Assembly (NCBI RefSeq): GCF_010499455.1
Contig: NZ_JAAGOH010000028.1
Coordinates: 1 to 62,202, forward strand
Length of the DNA stretch: 62,202 bases
Reading direction: 5' to 3'
Origin: Ideonella livida
Lineage (GTDB): Bacteria > Pseudomonadota > Gammaproteobacteria > Burkholderiales > Burkholderiaceae_C
Under the pieces are notes generated by a model. It did no database searches and had not been told where the DNA came from. It saw only the letters and a program-made list of their open reading frames with translations. Numbering within the stretch: position 1 is the first letter of the stretch; the number at the start of each line of letters is the position of its first letter. The position numbers were made by a program, and so were the translations under genes. Shown piece by piece: positions 1 through 8,964 of the stretch.

Positions 1-3000
1 CCAGCTCGGCCCGCCGGCTCGCCAGCAGCGCGCGCAGCGCCGCCCGGGCGCCGGGCAGGGCCTCGGCCGGCAGCGCCAGGCCCTGCAGGCCGGCGTGCAG
101 CTCGGCCTGGAAGCGGGCCACCTGGCCCAGGTCCTCGACCTCGGTGTCCAGCCCACGCCAGGTGCCGGGACACCGGGCCTGCAGGCCGTCCAGGGCGTGC
201 AGCCGGGCCTCCAGCTGGGCGCGGGCCTGCAGCAGGGCGTGGCGCTGCTGCAGTTCGGCACCGCAGCGGCCCCCGGCCACCTCGGCATGGGGGGTGGCCA
301 GGGCGCCGCGCAGCACCAGGCCGTCACGCTCCTGCTCAAAGGCCAGGGCGGCGCGCAGGGCGCTCTCGTCGGTTGCCAGGCCCTGCCACAGGCCCAGGCT
401 GGGTGCGGTGAGGGAGGCGCCGTCGGCCAGCACCCGGTCCAGCTCGTGCAGGGCCTTCAGGCGCCGGGCCTCGCGCTGCCAGCGCTCGCCGCAAGCCCCC
501 TCGGCGGCCAGCCCCAGGCCGTCCAGGCGGTAGGGCTGGCCCTGGCGCGCGGCCAGCAAGGCGGCATGGGTGCGCAGGGCGGACTGGAGCACTTCCACCC
601 GGGTCCGGGCGCCAGCCCACAGGCCATCGGCCTGGGCGCCGGGGTCGAGCTGCAGCACCTCCTCGTGCAGCTGGCGCAGGCGCACCAGGGCGGCCAGGTC
701 CTCGGCCACGCGGGGCTCGCCGGCACCGTCGATGGTGGCCTCCAGCGCCGCGCGCACCCGGCGCTGGCTCAGCCAGGACAGGGGCCACAGGCGGGTCTGG
801 GCCTTGGCCCATTCGCGCTGCAGCTGGCCCACTGGCAGCTGGGCCAGGCCGGGGCCGTAGGACACCGACAGGCCGGCCCGCAGCCGGTGCATCTCCTCCA
901 GGCGCTGCACACCCTGGGCCAGCTCGGCGGCCAGGGGGGCGGGCCAGGGGGTGCCCAGCTCGGCCTGCAGGGCCCGGCGCCGCGCCAGCTGGCCCAGGGC
1001 CTGCTCCAGCGATTGCCGCAGCGCGGCGGGCCAGGGGGCGGGCAGGCGGGTACTGAGGGCGCGGTGCTGGGTCAGCAGGTCCTGGCCCGCGCGCAGCTCG
1101 GCCAGGAGGTGGTCGGCGTCCTCGCGGGCGCAGAAGCTCCAGTCTTGCGCGGCCGCCTGGGGCAGCGCCTGGGCCAGTCGTCCCAGGGCCAGACGCGGCC
1201 CACGGCTCAACGCCGGCAGGTCCAGGCCCGCCAGCCGGCACAGCGTCTGCGCGGCGCGGCAGACGTCCAGGCTGGCCGTGCGCAGCACGGTGGCGGCCCG
1301 CTGCATCTCCTGCTGCCACTTGGCTGACCATTGGGTGGCCAGCACCGGGGCCAGCGGCCCATCCGGCAGCAGGCAGGCACCCACCGCCGTGGCGTTGACC
1401 TGCAGCCGGGCCACCCGCTCGCGCAGGTCGGCCAGGGCCGCGGTGTCATGGACCTGGGCCGAAGGCCAGGCCAGGCGCAGCGCGGGCACGCCCTCGCCGC
1501 CCACCACGGTGCCGATGGCCTGGTACACGCTCAGGCCGTTGGCGTGGCGCTGGTGCAGGCGCTGCACGTAGGTGGAGAGCTGACTGCGCACGCGCTGCAG
1601 CTGCTGGGCCTGGGCGGCCCAGCCGGCCTCGTCCACGCCGCCGCGGCAGTCCCAGGCGCGTTGCAGCTGGCCCAGCACCTCCAGCTTGCGGCTCTTGCTG
1701 GAGTGCAGCTCCAGGCAGAACTCGCCCAGGCCCACCTCGCGCAGGCGGCGGTACACCACGTCCAGCGCGGCGATCTTCTCGGCCACGAACAGCACCCGCT
1801 TGCCCTCGGCCAGGCACTGGGCGATGAGGTTGGCGATGGTCTGGCTCTTGCCGGTGCCCGGCGGGCCGATGAGCACGAAGTCCTTGCCCTTGGCCGCGGC
1901 CATCACCGCCGAGAGCTGCGAGGAGTCGGCCGGCAGCGGGCTGAAGACCTGCTGGGGCGGATAGTCCTCGTCCAGCCGGCGCGGCTCGGGAAAGGCCACC
2001 GGCGAGGCATAGGGCTCGCGCGGCGTGTCCAACAGGTGCGCCACCACCGGCGAGCGCCGCAGCGCCTCGGTACGGGCGACCAGGTCCTTCCACATCAGGT
2101 ACTTGGCAAACGAGAACATCGAGAGCACGACCTCCTCGCTGACCTCCCAGCCCCGGATGTCCTTGATGGCGGTGCGCACCCGGTTCCAGATGCCGCCGAT
2201 GTCCAGCCCGTTGTCGTCGCGTGGCAGGTCGCCTGCGGCCACGCCCAGCTCCAGCTGGAAGTCCTGGCGCAGCATCTCCACCAGGGTCGGGTTGAACAGT
2301 GGCTCGTCCTCGTGCAGACCCAGGGTGAAGCCCGAGCGGGCGCTTTTGCGCTGCAAGGTCACGGGCAGCAGCACCAGCGGCGCCTTCAGGCGGGTCTCGG
2401 GCTTGTCGGGCCGGGTCCAGGTCAGGAAGCCCAGGGCCACGTAGAGGGTGTTGGCGCCGCCTTCCTGAAGGGCGCTGCGTGCGCCGCGGAACAGCTCCAC
2501 CAGCCGCGCCTCCACCTCCTCCTCGTCCAGGCGGATGACGAGTTCGCGGCGTCGCAGGGCCTCGGCCGCGTGCTGGCGGTGCAGGTCCTCCAGGGTGCGG
2601 GCCTCATGCAGCGTCTGGCTGCGGGGGTCGCGGCCCTCCATCAGGGCGGGACTGGCCACCAGCTTCAGGGCCTGGCCGCCGGCCAGCGCGTCCTCCAGCG
2701 CGGGGGCGGCGGCCTCCAGCAGCAGGGACTTCTTGCCGGGCTTGAAATGCAGCAGGGCGTTGCGCAGCGACAGGTCCAGCAGCTTGCGCTGCCAGCGCGC
2801 CAGCCGGTCCTTGGGGTCGAGCTCGGCGGGGGGCGGCTCGCCGCCGGGGCCGGGGGGCAGCTCGGGCGGTGGCTCCACGGCGCCGGTGCCCGTGGCGGTG
2901 TCGGTGGGCTCCGCGTCGTCTGGCGGCGGGGTCAGGGCCTGAGCCAGGGCCAGCGGGCGGATGCGCGACAGGCGCGCCCGCCGGATGTCCACCACCAGCT

Positions 3001-4018
3001 CAAAGTCAGCGTCCAGGGCCTCGTCCAGCTGCTTGTTCGCTTGGGCCAGTGCCTGGCTGAACGCCACCGGTTTGCCTTGGGCGGCCAGCGTGGTCTCGAA
3101 GACGATCAGCTCTTGCAGCTTCAGGCGCTTGCGCAGGGCGGTCACGTCGTCGACCACTGCGCTGGCAAAGGTCTCCTCGCGCAGCCACAGGCCCACAAAG
3201 GCATGCCCGCGGGTGAAGACCAGCAGCGGGTTGAGGTGGGCCTGCTCCAGGCCCGCGGCAAACAGCAGGCTCAGGTCCAGGCAGGTGCCCAGACCCGCCT
3301 CCAGCACCTGATGGGGGCTGCGCACCTTCTGGCCGGTCTGCTCAAAGCTGGCCGGTGGCAGCGCGTAGTGCAGGCCGCACTGCAGCACCGCCGTCCACAG
3401 GGCCGAGGCCAGTTCCCAGGCCCGGCGCGGGCCCTGGGCATAGCCGTCGATGGCGCCGACGCGCCCGGCCGACTGCAGCGCCACCGCGGCGGCCTTGAGC
3501 AGCCGGTCCACCGCCGGATCGTTGGGCTGCACAAAGGCGGCCACCATCTCGGGCATGCCCTGCAAGCCGCCCCACTGCTGGCGCGGCAGCAGCGCCACGG
3601 TACGGGTGCAGCGCGCCAGCACCTCGGCCGGCGCCTGTGCGCTGCGCAGCTCAAACACCACCGTGGCGGTCTCGGCCTCGGTCAGGCGCGAGAGGTGGGC
3701 GCCGTTGAGCGGCAGGTCCAGCGGCGCCACGTGGAAGGTCTGCCCCGGCCCCACCGCGTCCAGCGCCCACTGGCGGGGCTGGAAGACCGGTGGCTCAGCG
3801 CTCACCGAGAGCGTCAGCGCCTGCAGCGCATGGGCGCTGTGGTTGACCACCACCAGCTCATGCAGGGCCGGTACCGCGTTCTGGAAATCGGCCAGGTTCA
3901 GGCGGCTGACCAGGGCCGCCTGCAGGACCACCCCGGTCCCCTGGCGCTGTGCTTGCGCTTGTTGTTCTGATGGAGCGTCCGGTGCCGTGTCCGGGCGCTC
4001 TTCTTCCTGGATCCTCAT
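1..4018 (-). CDS. Giant DUF4011-type SF1 helicase with transglutaminase-like N-terminal region (3' truncated by window edge)
   Basis: An open frame of 1339 codons starts at the ATG at 4018 and runs off the window, so the C-terminus is missing. Residues about 230-350 look like a transglutaminase core: Cys246 in a GTCLDLSLLFA stretch, His272 in GHAFVGLW and a later VVDD acid pair. The hallmark of DUF4011, KLLDLSLRNALLHF, begins near residue 410. A Walker A GPPGTGKS lies at residues 718-725, followed by a long Arg/Leu/Glu-rich helical region. In the family an SF1 helicase core is followed by a Vsr/MTES-type nuclease and DUF3320; those would lie beyond the edge. Role is unproven; nucleic-acid processing or defence is an inference. 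It diverges from the lysR gene at 4181. Confidence 0.85.
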   Translation of the reverse strand, partial: MRIQEEERPDTAPDAPSEQQAQAQRQGTGVVLQAALVSRLNLADFQNAVPALHELVVVNHSAHALQALTLSVSAEPPVFQPRQWALDAVGPGQTFHVAPLDLPLNGAHLSRLTEAETATVVFELRSAQAPAEVLARCTRTVALLPRQQWGGLQGMPEMVAAFVQPNDPAVDRLLKAAAVALQSAGRVGAIDGYAQGPRRAWELASALWTAVLQCGLHYALPPASFEQTGQKVRSPHQVLEAGLGTCLDLSLLFAAGLEQAHLNPLLVFTRGHAFVGLWLREETFASAVVDDVTALRKRLKLQELIVFETTLAAQGKPVAFSQALAQANKQLDEALDADFELVVDIRRARLSRIRPLALAQALTPPPDDAEPTDTATGTGAVEPPPELPPGPGGEPPPAELDPKDRLARWQRKLLDLSLRNALLHFKPGKKSLLLEAAAPALEDALAGGQALKLVASPALMEGRDPRSQTLHEARTLEDLHRQHAAEALRRRELVIRLDEEEVEARLVELFRGARSALQEGGANTLYVALGFLTWTRPDKPETRLKAPLVLLPVTLQRKSARSGFTLGLHEDEPLFNPTLVEMLRQDFQLELGVAAGDLPRDDNGLDIGGIWNRVRTAIKDIRGWEVSEEVVLSMFSFAKYLMWKDLVARTEALRRSPVVAHLLDTPREPYASPVAFPEPRRLDEDYPPQQVFSPLPADSSQLSAVMAAAKGKDFVLIGPPGTGKSQTIANLIAQCLAEGKRVLFVAEKIAALDVVYRRLREVGLGEFCLELHSSKSRKLEVLGQLQRAWDCRGGVDEAGWAAQAQQLQRVRSQLSTYVQRLHQRHANGLSVYQAIGTVVGGEGVPALRLAWPSAQVHDTAALADLRERVARLQVNATAVGACLLPDGPLAPVLATQWSAKWQQEMQRAATVLRTASLDVCRAAQTLCRLAGLDLPALSRGPRLALGRLAQALPQAAAQDWSFCAREDADHLLAELRAGQDLLTQHRALSTRLPAPWPAALRQSLEQALGQLARRRALQAELGTPWPAPLAAELAQGVQRLEEMHRLRAGLSVSYGPGLAQLPVGQLQREWAKAQTRLWPLSWLSQRRVRAALEATIDGAGEPRVAEDLAALVRLRQLHEEVLQLDPGAQADGLWAGARTRVEVLQSALRTHAALLAARQGQPYRLDGLGLAAEGACGERWQREARRLKALHELDRVLADGASLTAPSLGLWQGLATDESALRAALAFEQERDGLVLRGALATPHAEVAGGRCGAELQQRHALLQARAQLEARLHALDGLQARCPGTWRGLDTEVEDLGQVARFQAELHAGLQGLALPAEALPGARAALRALLASRRAEL

Positions 4019-4045
4019 CACTACTTCCCGTGCTGGGGCCGCGTC

Positions 4046-4068
4046 GCGCCAGGCCCAACGCCTGGCGC
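4046..4068. promoter_or_regulatory. Perfect 9+9 hairpin in the leader of the giant helicase gene
   Basis: The arms GCGCCAGGC (4046-4054) and GCCTGGCGC (4060-4068) are exact reverse complements around a 5-nt loop. The structure sits 28 bases upstream of the helicase ATG on the minus strand, inside its probable mRNA leader. No T-run follows on either strand, so an intrinsic terminator is unlikely. It may be a 5' UTR structure or an operator; function is not shown. Confidence 0.4.
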
Positions 4069-4180
4069 CGCACGTTAGGCGAAACCCCTGACCTCTCAGG
4101 ATAGCGCCCAGACCGTAGGCCACGGGTTTCGGGGCTGTCCGTGATGACGGCCGCCGCCGGTGCGCGCGACACTGCCGGCC

Positions 4181-5104
4181 ATGAAGATCGACTTTGACGG
4201 CCTGCAGGCCTTTGTGGCCATTGCCGACCTGGGCGGCTTTGGCAAGGCGGCTGAAACCCTGCACCTGACCCAGACCGCGCTCACCCGCCGGCTGCAGAAG
4301 CTGGAGGGCTGGCTGGGCCTGCAGCTGGTGGAGCGCAGCACCCGGCGGGTGGCGCTGACCGCCGTGGGCCGCGAATTCCTGCCCCAGGCCCGCGCCATGG
4401 TGCAAGACGTGAGCGGCGCCATGCACCGCCTCAAAGAGATGGCGCAACACGGCCACGGCCAGTTCACCCTGGCCTGCATCCCCAGCATGACCTCGCATGT
4501 GCTGCCCGGCCTGATCAGCCAGTACGCCCAGCGCCATCCCGGCAACCACATCCGCCTGCTGGACGGCGCCTCCACCGAGGTGCGCCAGGCCGTGCTGGGT
4601 GGGCAGGCCGAGCTGGGCGTGGCACTGGCCGGTGAGCGCCATGCCGAGTTGGCGGAAACCGCCCTGTTCGAGGACCCGCTGGTCTTCATCTGCCGGGAGA
4701 GTCACCCCCTGGCCGCGCAAGACAGCCTGCGCTGGGACGACATGCGCGGCCAGGACCTGGTGGGGGTCAACGGCTTCATGGCCACCCGCATCGAGATGGA
4801 CTACCAACTGGCCAAACGCGGCATCACCCTGGCGGCGCGCTATGAGGTGCAGCACCACGCCACCGCGCTCAACCTGGTGGCCGCCGGTGTGGGCTGCGCC
4901 ATCCTGCCGGCCTCCACCTTCCGTGAGGGCGACCGACCCGGTGTGCGCCGCCTGGCGCTGACCCAGCCCACGGTGCGCCGCCAGGTGCGTCTACTGCAGC
5001 GCCGCCATGGGGTGCTGTCTCCGGCCGCGCAGGCCTTTGTGCAGTTGCTGCGTGAGGTGGACTGGGCCGCCGCACCGGACACGGTGCCGCCCACCCCGGG
5101 CTGA
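4181..5104 (+). CDS. LysR-family transcriptional regulator, likely of the tcu genes
   Basis: A 307-residue protein with an N-terminal winged HTH (about residues 5-65: FDGLQAFVAIADLGGF, then TQTALTRRLQKLEGWLG) and a LysR substrate-binding domain. I chose the ATG at 4181 because MKIDFDGLQAF is a typical LysR opening; an in-frame GTG at 4160 adds seven residues. It lies 132 bases upstream of tcuA on the same strand. In Salmonella a LysR protein, TcuR, controls tcuABC, so this is the obvious candidate regulator. Two palindromes between it and tcuA are possible operators. The ligand is unknown. Confidence 0.88.
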   Translation: MKIDFDGLQAFVAIADLGGFGKAAETLHLTQTALTRRLQKLEGWLGLQLVERSTRRVALTAVGREFLPQARAMVQDVSGAMHRLKEMAQHGHGQFTLACIPSMTSHVLPGLISQYAQRHPGNHIRLLDGASTEVRQAVLGGQAELGVALAGERHAELAETALFEDPLVFICRESHPLAAQDSLRWDDMRGQDLVGVNGFMATRIEMDYQLAKRGITLAARYEVQHHATALNLVAAGVGCAILPASTFREGDRPGVRRLALTQPTVRRQVRLLQRRHGVLSPAAQAFVQLLREVDWAAAPDTVPPTPG

Positions 5105-5126
5105 GGCCCGACGCCGCGGGCGATTC

Positions 5127-5149
5127 ATTGATGCTCATGAAGCATCAAT
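5127..5149. promoter_or_regulatory. Palindrome upstream of tcuA (site 1)
   Basis: ATTGATGCT (5127-5135) and AGCATCAAT (5141-5149) form a perfect 9+9 inverted repeat with a 5-nt spacer. The shape is compatible with a LysR-type dyad. It shares the octamer GCATCAAT with the second palindrome 20 bases downstream. Candidate binding site for the regulator encoded at 4181-5104. Confidence 0.5.
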
Positions 5150-5167
5150 AGCCGACTGGAATTCATT

Positions 5168-5185
5168 TCACGCATCAATGCGTGA
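5168..5185. promoter_or_regulatory. Palindrome upstream of tcuA (site 2)
   Basis: TCACGCAT (5168-5175) and ATGCGTGA (5178-5185) form a perfect 8+8 inverted repeat with a 2-nt spacer, 52 bases before the tcuA start. GCATCAAT occurs here (5172-5179) and in site 1 (5142-5149, and inverted at 5127-5134). Probable operator; possibly the activator-adjacent site of a LysR system. Confidence 0.45.
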
Positions 5186-5236
5186 TGGGAAGAATCCGCC
5201 TCCGTCAACACCAGGCCGCGACGGAGCGGATTCACG

Positions 5237-6661
5237 ATGCACACCGATGTGCTGGTCATTGGCGGCGGTAACGCCGCCCTGTGCGCTGCGCTCACCGCCG
5301 CTGAGGCGGGGGCGCGCGTGCTGCTGCTGGAGTCCGCGCCGCGGGCGCTGCGCGGCGGCAATTCCGCCCACACCCGCAACCTGCGCTGCATGCACGACGC
5401 GCCGCAGGACGTGCTGGTGGAGGCCTACCCCGAAGAAGAGTTCTGGCAGGACCTGCTCAAGGTGACGGGCGGACGCACCAACGAGCATTTGGCGCGGCTC
5501 ACCATCCGCGCCTCGTCCACCTGCCGGGGCTGGATGCGCCGCCATGGCGTGCGCTTTCAGCCACCGCTCTCCGGTGCCCTGCATGTGGCGCGCACCAACG
5601 CCTTTTTCATGGGTGGCGGCAAGGCCCTGGTCAACGCCTACTACCGCAGCGCCGAGCGCCTGGGCGTGCAGGTGCGCTACGAGGCGCCGGTGCAGCGCCT
5701 GGAGATCGAGAACGGTCGTTTTGTGGCGGCCTGGGCCGGTGAGGAGCGCATCACCGCCCGGGCCTGCGTGCTGGCCGCCGGTGGTTTTGAGAGCAACCGC
5801 GAATGGCTGCGCGAGGCCTGGGGCCAGAACGCCCGGGGTGAGTGGCCGGCGGACCAGTTCCTGATCCGCGGCACGCGCTTCAACCAGGGCGTGCTGCTGC
5901 GCCACCTGCTGGAGTCCCACGGCGCCGAGCGCATTGGCGACCCCACCCAGGCCCACATGGTGGCCATTGACGCCCGCGCCCCGCTCTATGACGGCGGCAT
6001 CTGCACCCGCATCGACTGCGTCTCGCTGGGCATCGTGGTCAACCGCGAGGCCAAGCGTTTCTACGACGAGGGCGAGGACTTCTGGCCCAAACGCTACGCC
6101 ATCTGGGGCCGCCTGGTAGCCCAGCAGCCCGGCCAGACCGCCTGGAGCGTGATCGACGCCAAGGCGGCCGGCCGCTTCATGCCGCCGGTGTTCCCCGGCG
6201 TGGTGGCCGACAGCCTGCCCGCCCTGGCCCGCGCCCTGGGCCTGGATGAGGCCACCTTCCTGCAGACCGTGAACGACTACAACGCCGCCTGCCAGGGCGG
6301 CCGCTTTGACCACACCGTGCTCGACGACTGCCACACCCAGGGCCTGCAGCCGCCCAAGACCCACTGGGCCCGCCCGCTGGACACGCCGCCCTACACCGCC
6401 TACGCGCTGCGCCCCGGCGTCACCTTCACCTACCTGGGCCTGAAGACCGACGACACCGCCGCCGTGCGCTTTGCCGGTCAGCCCAGCGACAACCTGTTCG
6501 TGGCCGGCGAAATGATGGCCGGCAATGTGTTGGGCCAGGGCTACACCGCCGGCGTGGGCATGTCGATTGGCACGGCCTTTGGCCGCATCGCCGGGGCCGG
6601 CGCCGCCACCGCCGCCGGCCACGCCACCACCGTCCGCGATGAATCGGAGGCCACCGCATGA
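5237..6661 (+). CDS. tcuA: FAD-dependent tricarballylate dehydrogenase TcuA
   Basis: A 474-residue flavoprotein of the succinate dehydrogenase/fumarate reductase flavoprotein type. The dinucleotide motif [14 protein letters not shown] opens at residue 9 and a flavin-binding GGFESN follows in the middle; the C-terminal [19 protein letters not shown] is the usual FAD-contact segment. TcuA oxidises tricarballylate to cis-aconitate, which feeds the TCA cycle, and needs TcuB to re-oxidise its flavin. The stop overlaps the tcuB start by 4 bases, so the pair is translationally coupled. Length and partner gene fit the family well. Confidence 0.9.
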   Translation: MHTDVLVIGGGNAALCAALTAAEAGARVLLLESAPRALRGGNSAHTRNLRCMHDAPQDVLVEAYPEEEFWQDLLKVTGGRTNEHLARLTIRASSTCRGWMRRHGVRFQPPLSGALHVARTNAFFMGGGKALVNAYYRSAERLGVQVRYEAPVQRLEIENGRFVAAWAGEERITARACVLAAGGFESNREWLREAWGQNARGEWPADQFLIRGTRFNQGVLLRHLLESHGAERIGDPTQAHMVAIDARAPLYDGGICTRIDCVSLGIVVNREAKRFYDEGEDFWPKRYAIWGRLVAQQPGQTAWSVIDAKAAGRFMPPVFPGVVADSLPALARALGLDEATFLQTVNDYNAACQGGRFDHTVLDDCHTQGLQPPKTHWARPLDTPPYTAYALRPGVTFTYLGLKTDDTAAVRFAGQPSDNLFVAGEMMAGNVLGQGYTAGVGMSIGTAFGRIAGAGAATAAGHATTVRDESEATA

Positions 6662-7848
6662 GCACGCCGGCCCTGATCGACCTGACCCGCCAGGCCCGCG
6701 CGCTGGCCAACGCCCCCTTCGCCCACGCCGGCGCGGCCGAGGCCGAGGTGGCCCGCGTGCTGCAGATCTGCAACGCCTGCCGCTACTGCGAAGGCTTTTG
6801 CGCCGTCTTCCCGGCCATGACCCGGCGGCTGGACTTTCCGGCCGCCGATGTGCATTACCTGGCCAACCTCTGCCACAACTGCGGCGCCTGCCTGCACGCC
6901 TGCCAGTACGCGCCGCCGCACGAATTTGCGGTGAACGTGCCGCAGGCCATGGCCCGGGTGCGCGGCCAGACCTACACCACCCACGCCTGGCCGCCGGCCC
7001 TGGGCATGCTCTACCAGCGCAACGGCTTGGTGGTGGCCCTGGCTTTGCTGGCCGCGCTGGCGGCCTTTCTGGCCGGCGGCGTGGTGGTGCAGGGCGGCTG
7101 GGCTGGCCTGTGGCAGGCGCCCGCCGGGGCCAACTTCTACAGCGTGTTCCCGCACCACCTGCTGGTGAGCCTGTTCTTGCCGGTGTTTGCCTGGGTGGTG
7201 CTGGCCCTGGGCCTGGGGCTGCGGCGCTTTTGGCGCGGCATCACCCCGGTGACGGGCGCCGTGCCCCCCGCCGGCCCGGCGCAGGCCGACGCCGCCCACG
7301 ACGTGCTCACCCTCAAGCACCTGGACGGCGGCCACGGCGACGGCTGCCATGAGGCCGACGAGGCCTACACCCTCTGGCGCCGCCGCCTGCACCACCTCAC
7401 CTTTTACGGTTTTGGCCTGTGCTTGGCCGCCACCGGCGTGGCCACGCTGATGCACTACGTGCTGGGCCAGCCCGCGCCCTATGACCTGCCCAGCCTGCCC
7501 AAGCTGCTGGGCGGGGTGGGTGGCCTGAGCCTGCTCGTGGGCTCGCTGGGCCTGGGCCTGCTGCGCTGGCGCCGCCACCCCCTGCACGGCGACGCCGCGC
7601 AAAAGCCCATGGACCTGGGTTTCATCGCCCTGCTGGCCTTGAGCGCGGGCAGCGGCCTGGCCTTGTGGGCCGCCCGTGGCCAGCCGGCCATGCCGGCCCT
7701 GCTGTGCGGGCACCTGGGCGCGGTGATGGCCCTGTTCCTGACGATGCCCTACGGCAAGTTCGCCCACGGCCTCTACCGCAGCGCCGCGCTGCTGCGCCAC
7801 CACGTGGAGCGCCGCCTGCCCAACCCCATCGGGCTGGGCGCCGACTGA
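6658..7848 (+). CDS. tcuB: Tricarballylate utilisation protein TcuB (Fe-S / membrane electron carrier)
   Basis: A 396-residue membrane protein. Two cysteine clusters, Cys38/41/44/48 and Cys72/75/78/82, look like 4Fe-4S ligands. Several hydrophobic spans follow from about residue 118 to the end, with histidines suited to haem b. TcuB takes electrons from reduced TcuA and passes them to the quinone pool. It starts inside the tcuA stop codon. A 91-base gap separates it from the next gene; that gap contains a near-duplicate of a CCCTACGCCACCTG phrase but no clear terminator. Confidence 0.9.
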   Translation: MSTPALIDLTRQARALANAPFAHAGAAEAEVARVLQICNACRYCEGFCAVFPAMTRRLDFPAADVHYLANLCHNCGACLHACQYAPPHEFAVNVPQAMARVRGQTYTTHAWPPALGMLYQRNGLVVALALLAALAAFLAGGVVVQGGWAGLWQAPAGANFYSVFPHHLLVSLFLPVFAWVVLALGLGLRRFWRGITPVTGAVPPAGPAQADAAHDVLTLKHLDGGHGDGCHEADEAYTLWRRRLHHLTFYGFGLCLAATGVATLMHYVLGQPAPYDLPSLPKLLGGVGGLSLLVGSLGLGLLRWRRHPLHGDAAQKPMDLGFIALLALSAGSGLALWAARGQPAMPALLCGHLGAVMALFLTMPYGKFAHGLYRSAALLRHHVERRLPNPIGLGAD

Positions 7849-7939
7849 CGGCCCTACGCCACCTGGCCCTACGCCACCTGCACGCCGCCGACCTGGCGCC
7901 TTTCCTCCCCCCACACCCCACCACAAGACTGGAGACACC

Positions 7940-8944
7940 ATGACCGCCGACGCCCCCTTCCCGCTCACCACAACGCGCCGTGCTGCCCTGCGCGCGCTGT
8001 CTGCCACCGCCCTGGCCGCCACCGCCCTGGCCAGCCCGGCCCAGGAGTTCCCGCCCAAGAAGACCGTGACCCTCGTGGTGGGCTTTGCCGCCGGTGGCGC
8101 CGCTGACCTGGCCGCGCGGGTCATCGGCAAGAAGCTGGGCGACCAGACCGGCCTGACGGTGGTCATCGACAACCGCGCCGGTGCCGGCGGCAACCTGGCC
8201 CACCAGTACGTGGCCCAGGGCCCGGCCGATGGCAGCGTGCTGCTGTTTGGTTCGGTGGGCCCGCTGGCCATTGCGCCGCACCTCATGAAGGTGGGCTACG
8301 ACCCGGTCAAGGACCTGGCCCCCATCACCATGGGCGTGAACTTCCCCAATGTGCTGGTGGTGCATGCCGGTGCCGGCATCAAGACCTTTGCCGAGTTCAT
8401 CGCCACCGCCAAGAAGAACCCCGGCAAGCTGGACTACGCCTCCACCGGCCCCGGCTCGGCCTCGCACTTGGCGGGCGAGCTGATGGACGACATGGCCAAG
8501 ATCGACACCGTGCACATCCCCTACAAGGGCGGCGCCCCAGCCCTGCAAGACCTGCTGGGCGGCCGCGTCACCAGCTACTACAGCACCTACTCCACGGCGC
8601 AGCAGCACATCGACACCGGCAAGCTCATCCCGCTGGCCGTCACCGGCCCCAAGCGCCTGCCGCAGCTGCCCCACATCCCCACCATCGCCGAGTCGGGCTA
8701 CCCCGGCTACAACGCCACCAACTGGTACGCCTTTGTCGCCTCCTCCAAGGTGCCCAAGGCGGTGCTGGACCGCTGGAACACCGAACTGGTCAAGGTGCTC
8801 AAGTCGCCTGACGTGGTGGCCGAGCTGAACCACCACGGCATGCCGCCCGCCCCCAGCAGCCGCGAGGAGCTGGGCCAGGAGATCGCGCGTGAATCGGCCT
8901 ACTGGGGCCGGGTGATCCGCGACCGCAAGATCGTCATGCAATGA
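7940..8944 (+). CDS. Bug-family (TctC-like) periplasmic binding protein
   Basis: A 334-residue secreted binding protein. The N-terminus has an RR pair and an Ala-rich hydrophobic segment ending near ALASPAQE, a Sec or Tat signal. The mature part begins with the family pattern FPPKKTVTLVVGFAAGGAAD and has DNRAGAGGNLA and PYKGGAPALQDLLGG. These proteins bind carboxylates for the TctAB tripartite transporter or act as orphan sensors. No tctA or tctB gene is in the window. Downstream of tcuAB it is best read as the tricarballylate/citrate-type binding protein, filling the place of the TcuC permease; that is inference. GGAGAC precedes the start. Confidence 0.9.
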   Translation: MTADAPFPLTTTRRAALRALSATALAATALASPAQEFPPKKTVTLVVGFAAGGAADLAARVIGKKLGDQTGLTVVIDNRAGAGGNLAHQYVAQGPADGSVLLFGSVGPLAIAPHLMKVGYDPVKDLAPITMGVNFPNVLVVHAGAGIKTFAEFIATAKKNPGKLDYASTGPGSASHLAGELMDDMAKIDTVHIPYKGGAPALQDLLGGRVTSYYSTYSTAQQHIDTGKLIPLAVTGPKRLPQLPHIPTIAESGYPGYNATNWYAFVASSKVPKAVLDRWNTELVKVLKSPDVVAELNHHGMPPAPSSREELGQEIARESAYWGRVIRDRKIVMQ

Positions 8945-8964
8945 GCCGCGCAGGAGAAACCAAG

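Noticed and set aside
1331-3970. A long plus-strand open frame (879 codons) opposite the helicase gene
   Set aside because: Its translation is Gln/Gly/Leu/Ala/His-rich and has no domain; it is the antisense shadow usual in GC-rich coding DNA. The minus frame has DUF4011 and Walker motifs.
4053-4080. attC-like pair GCCCAAC ... GTTAGGC, with another GTTAGGC at 20633
   Set aside because: The spacing of 28 bases is far too short for an integron attC, the inner L boxes are absent and there is no integrase or cassette structure.
7849-7939. Possible small gene between tcuB and the Bug gene
   Set aside because: The frames are short, lack a ribosome site and show only the repeated CCCTACGCCACCTG phrase.
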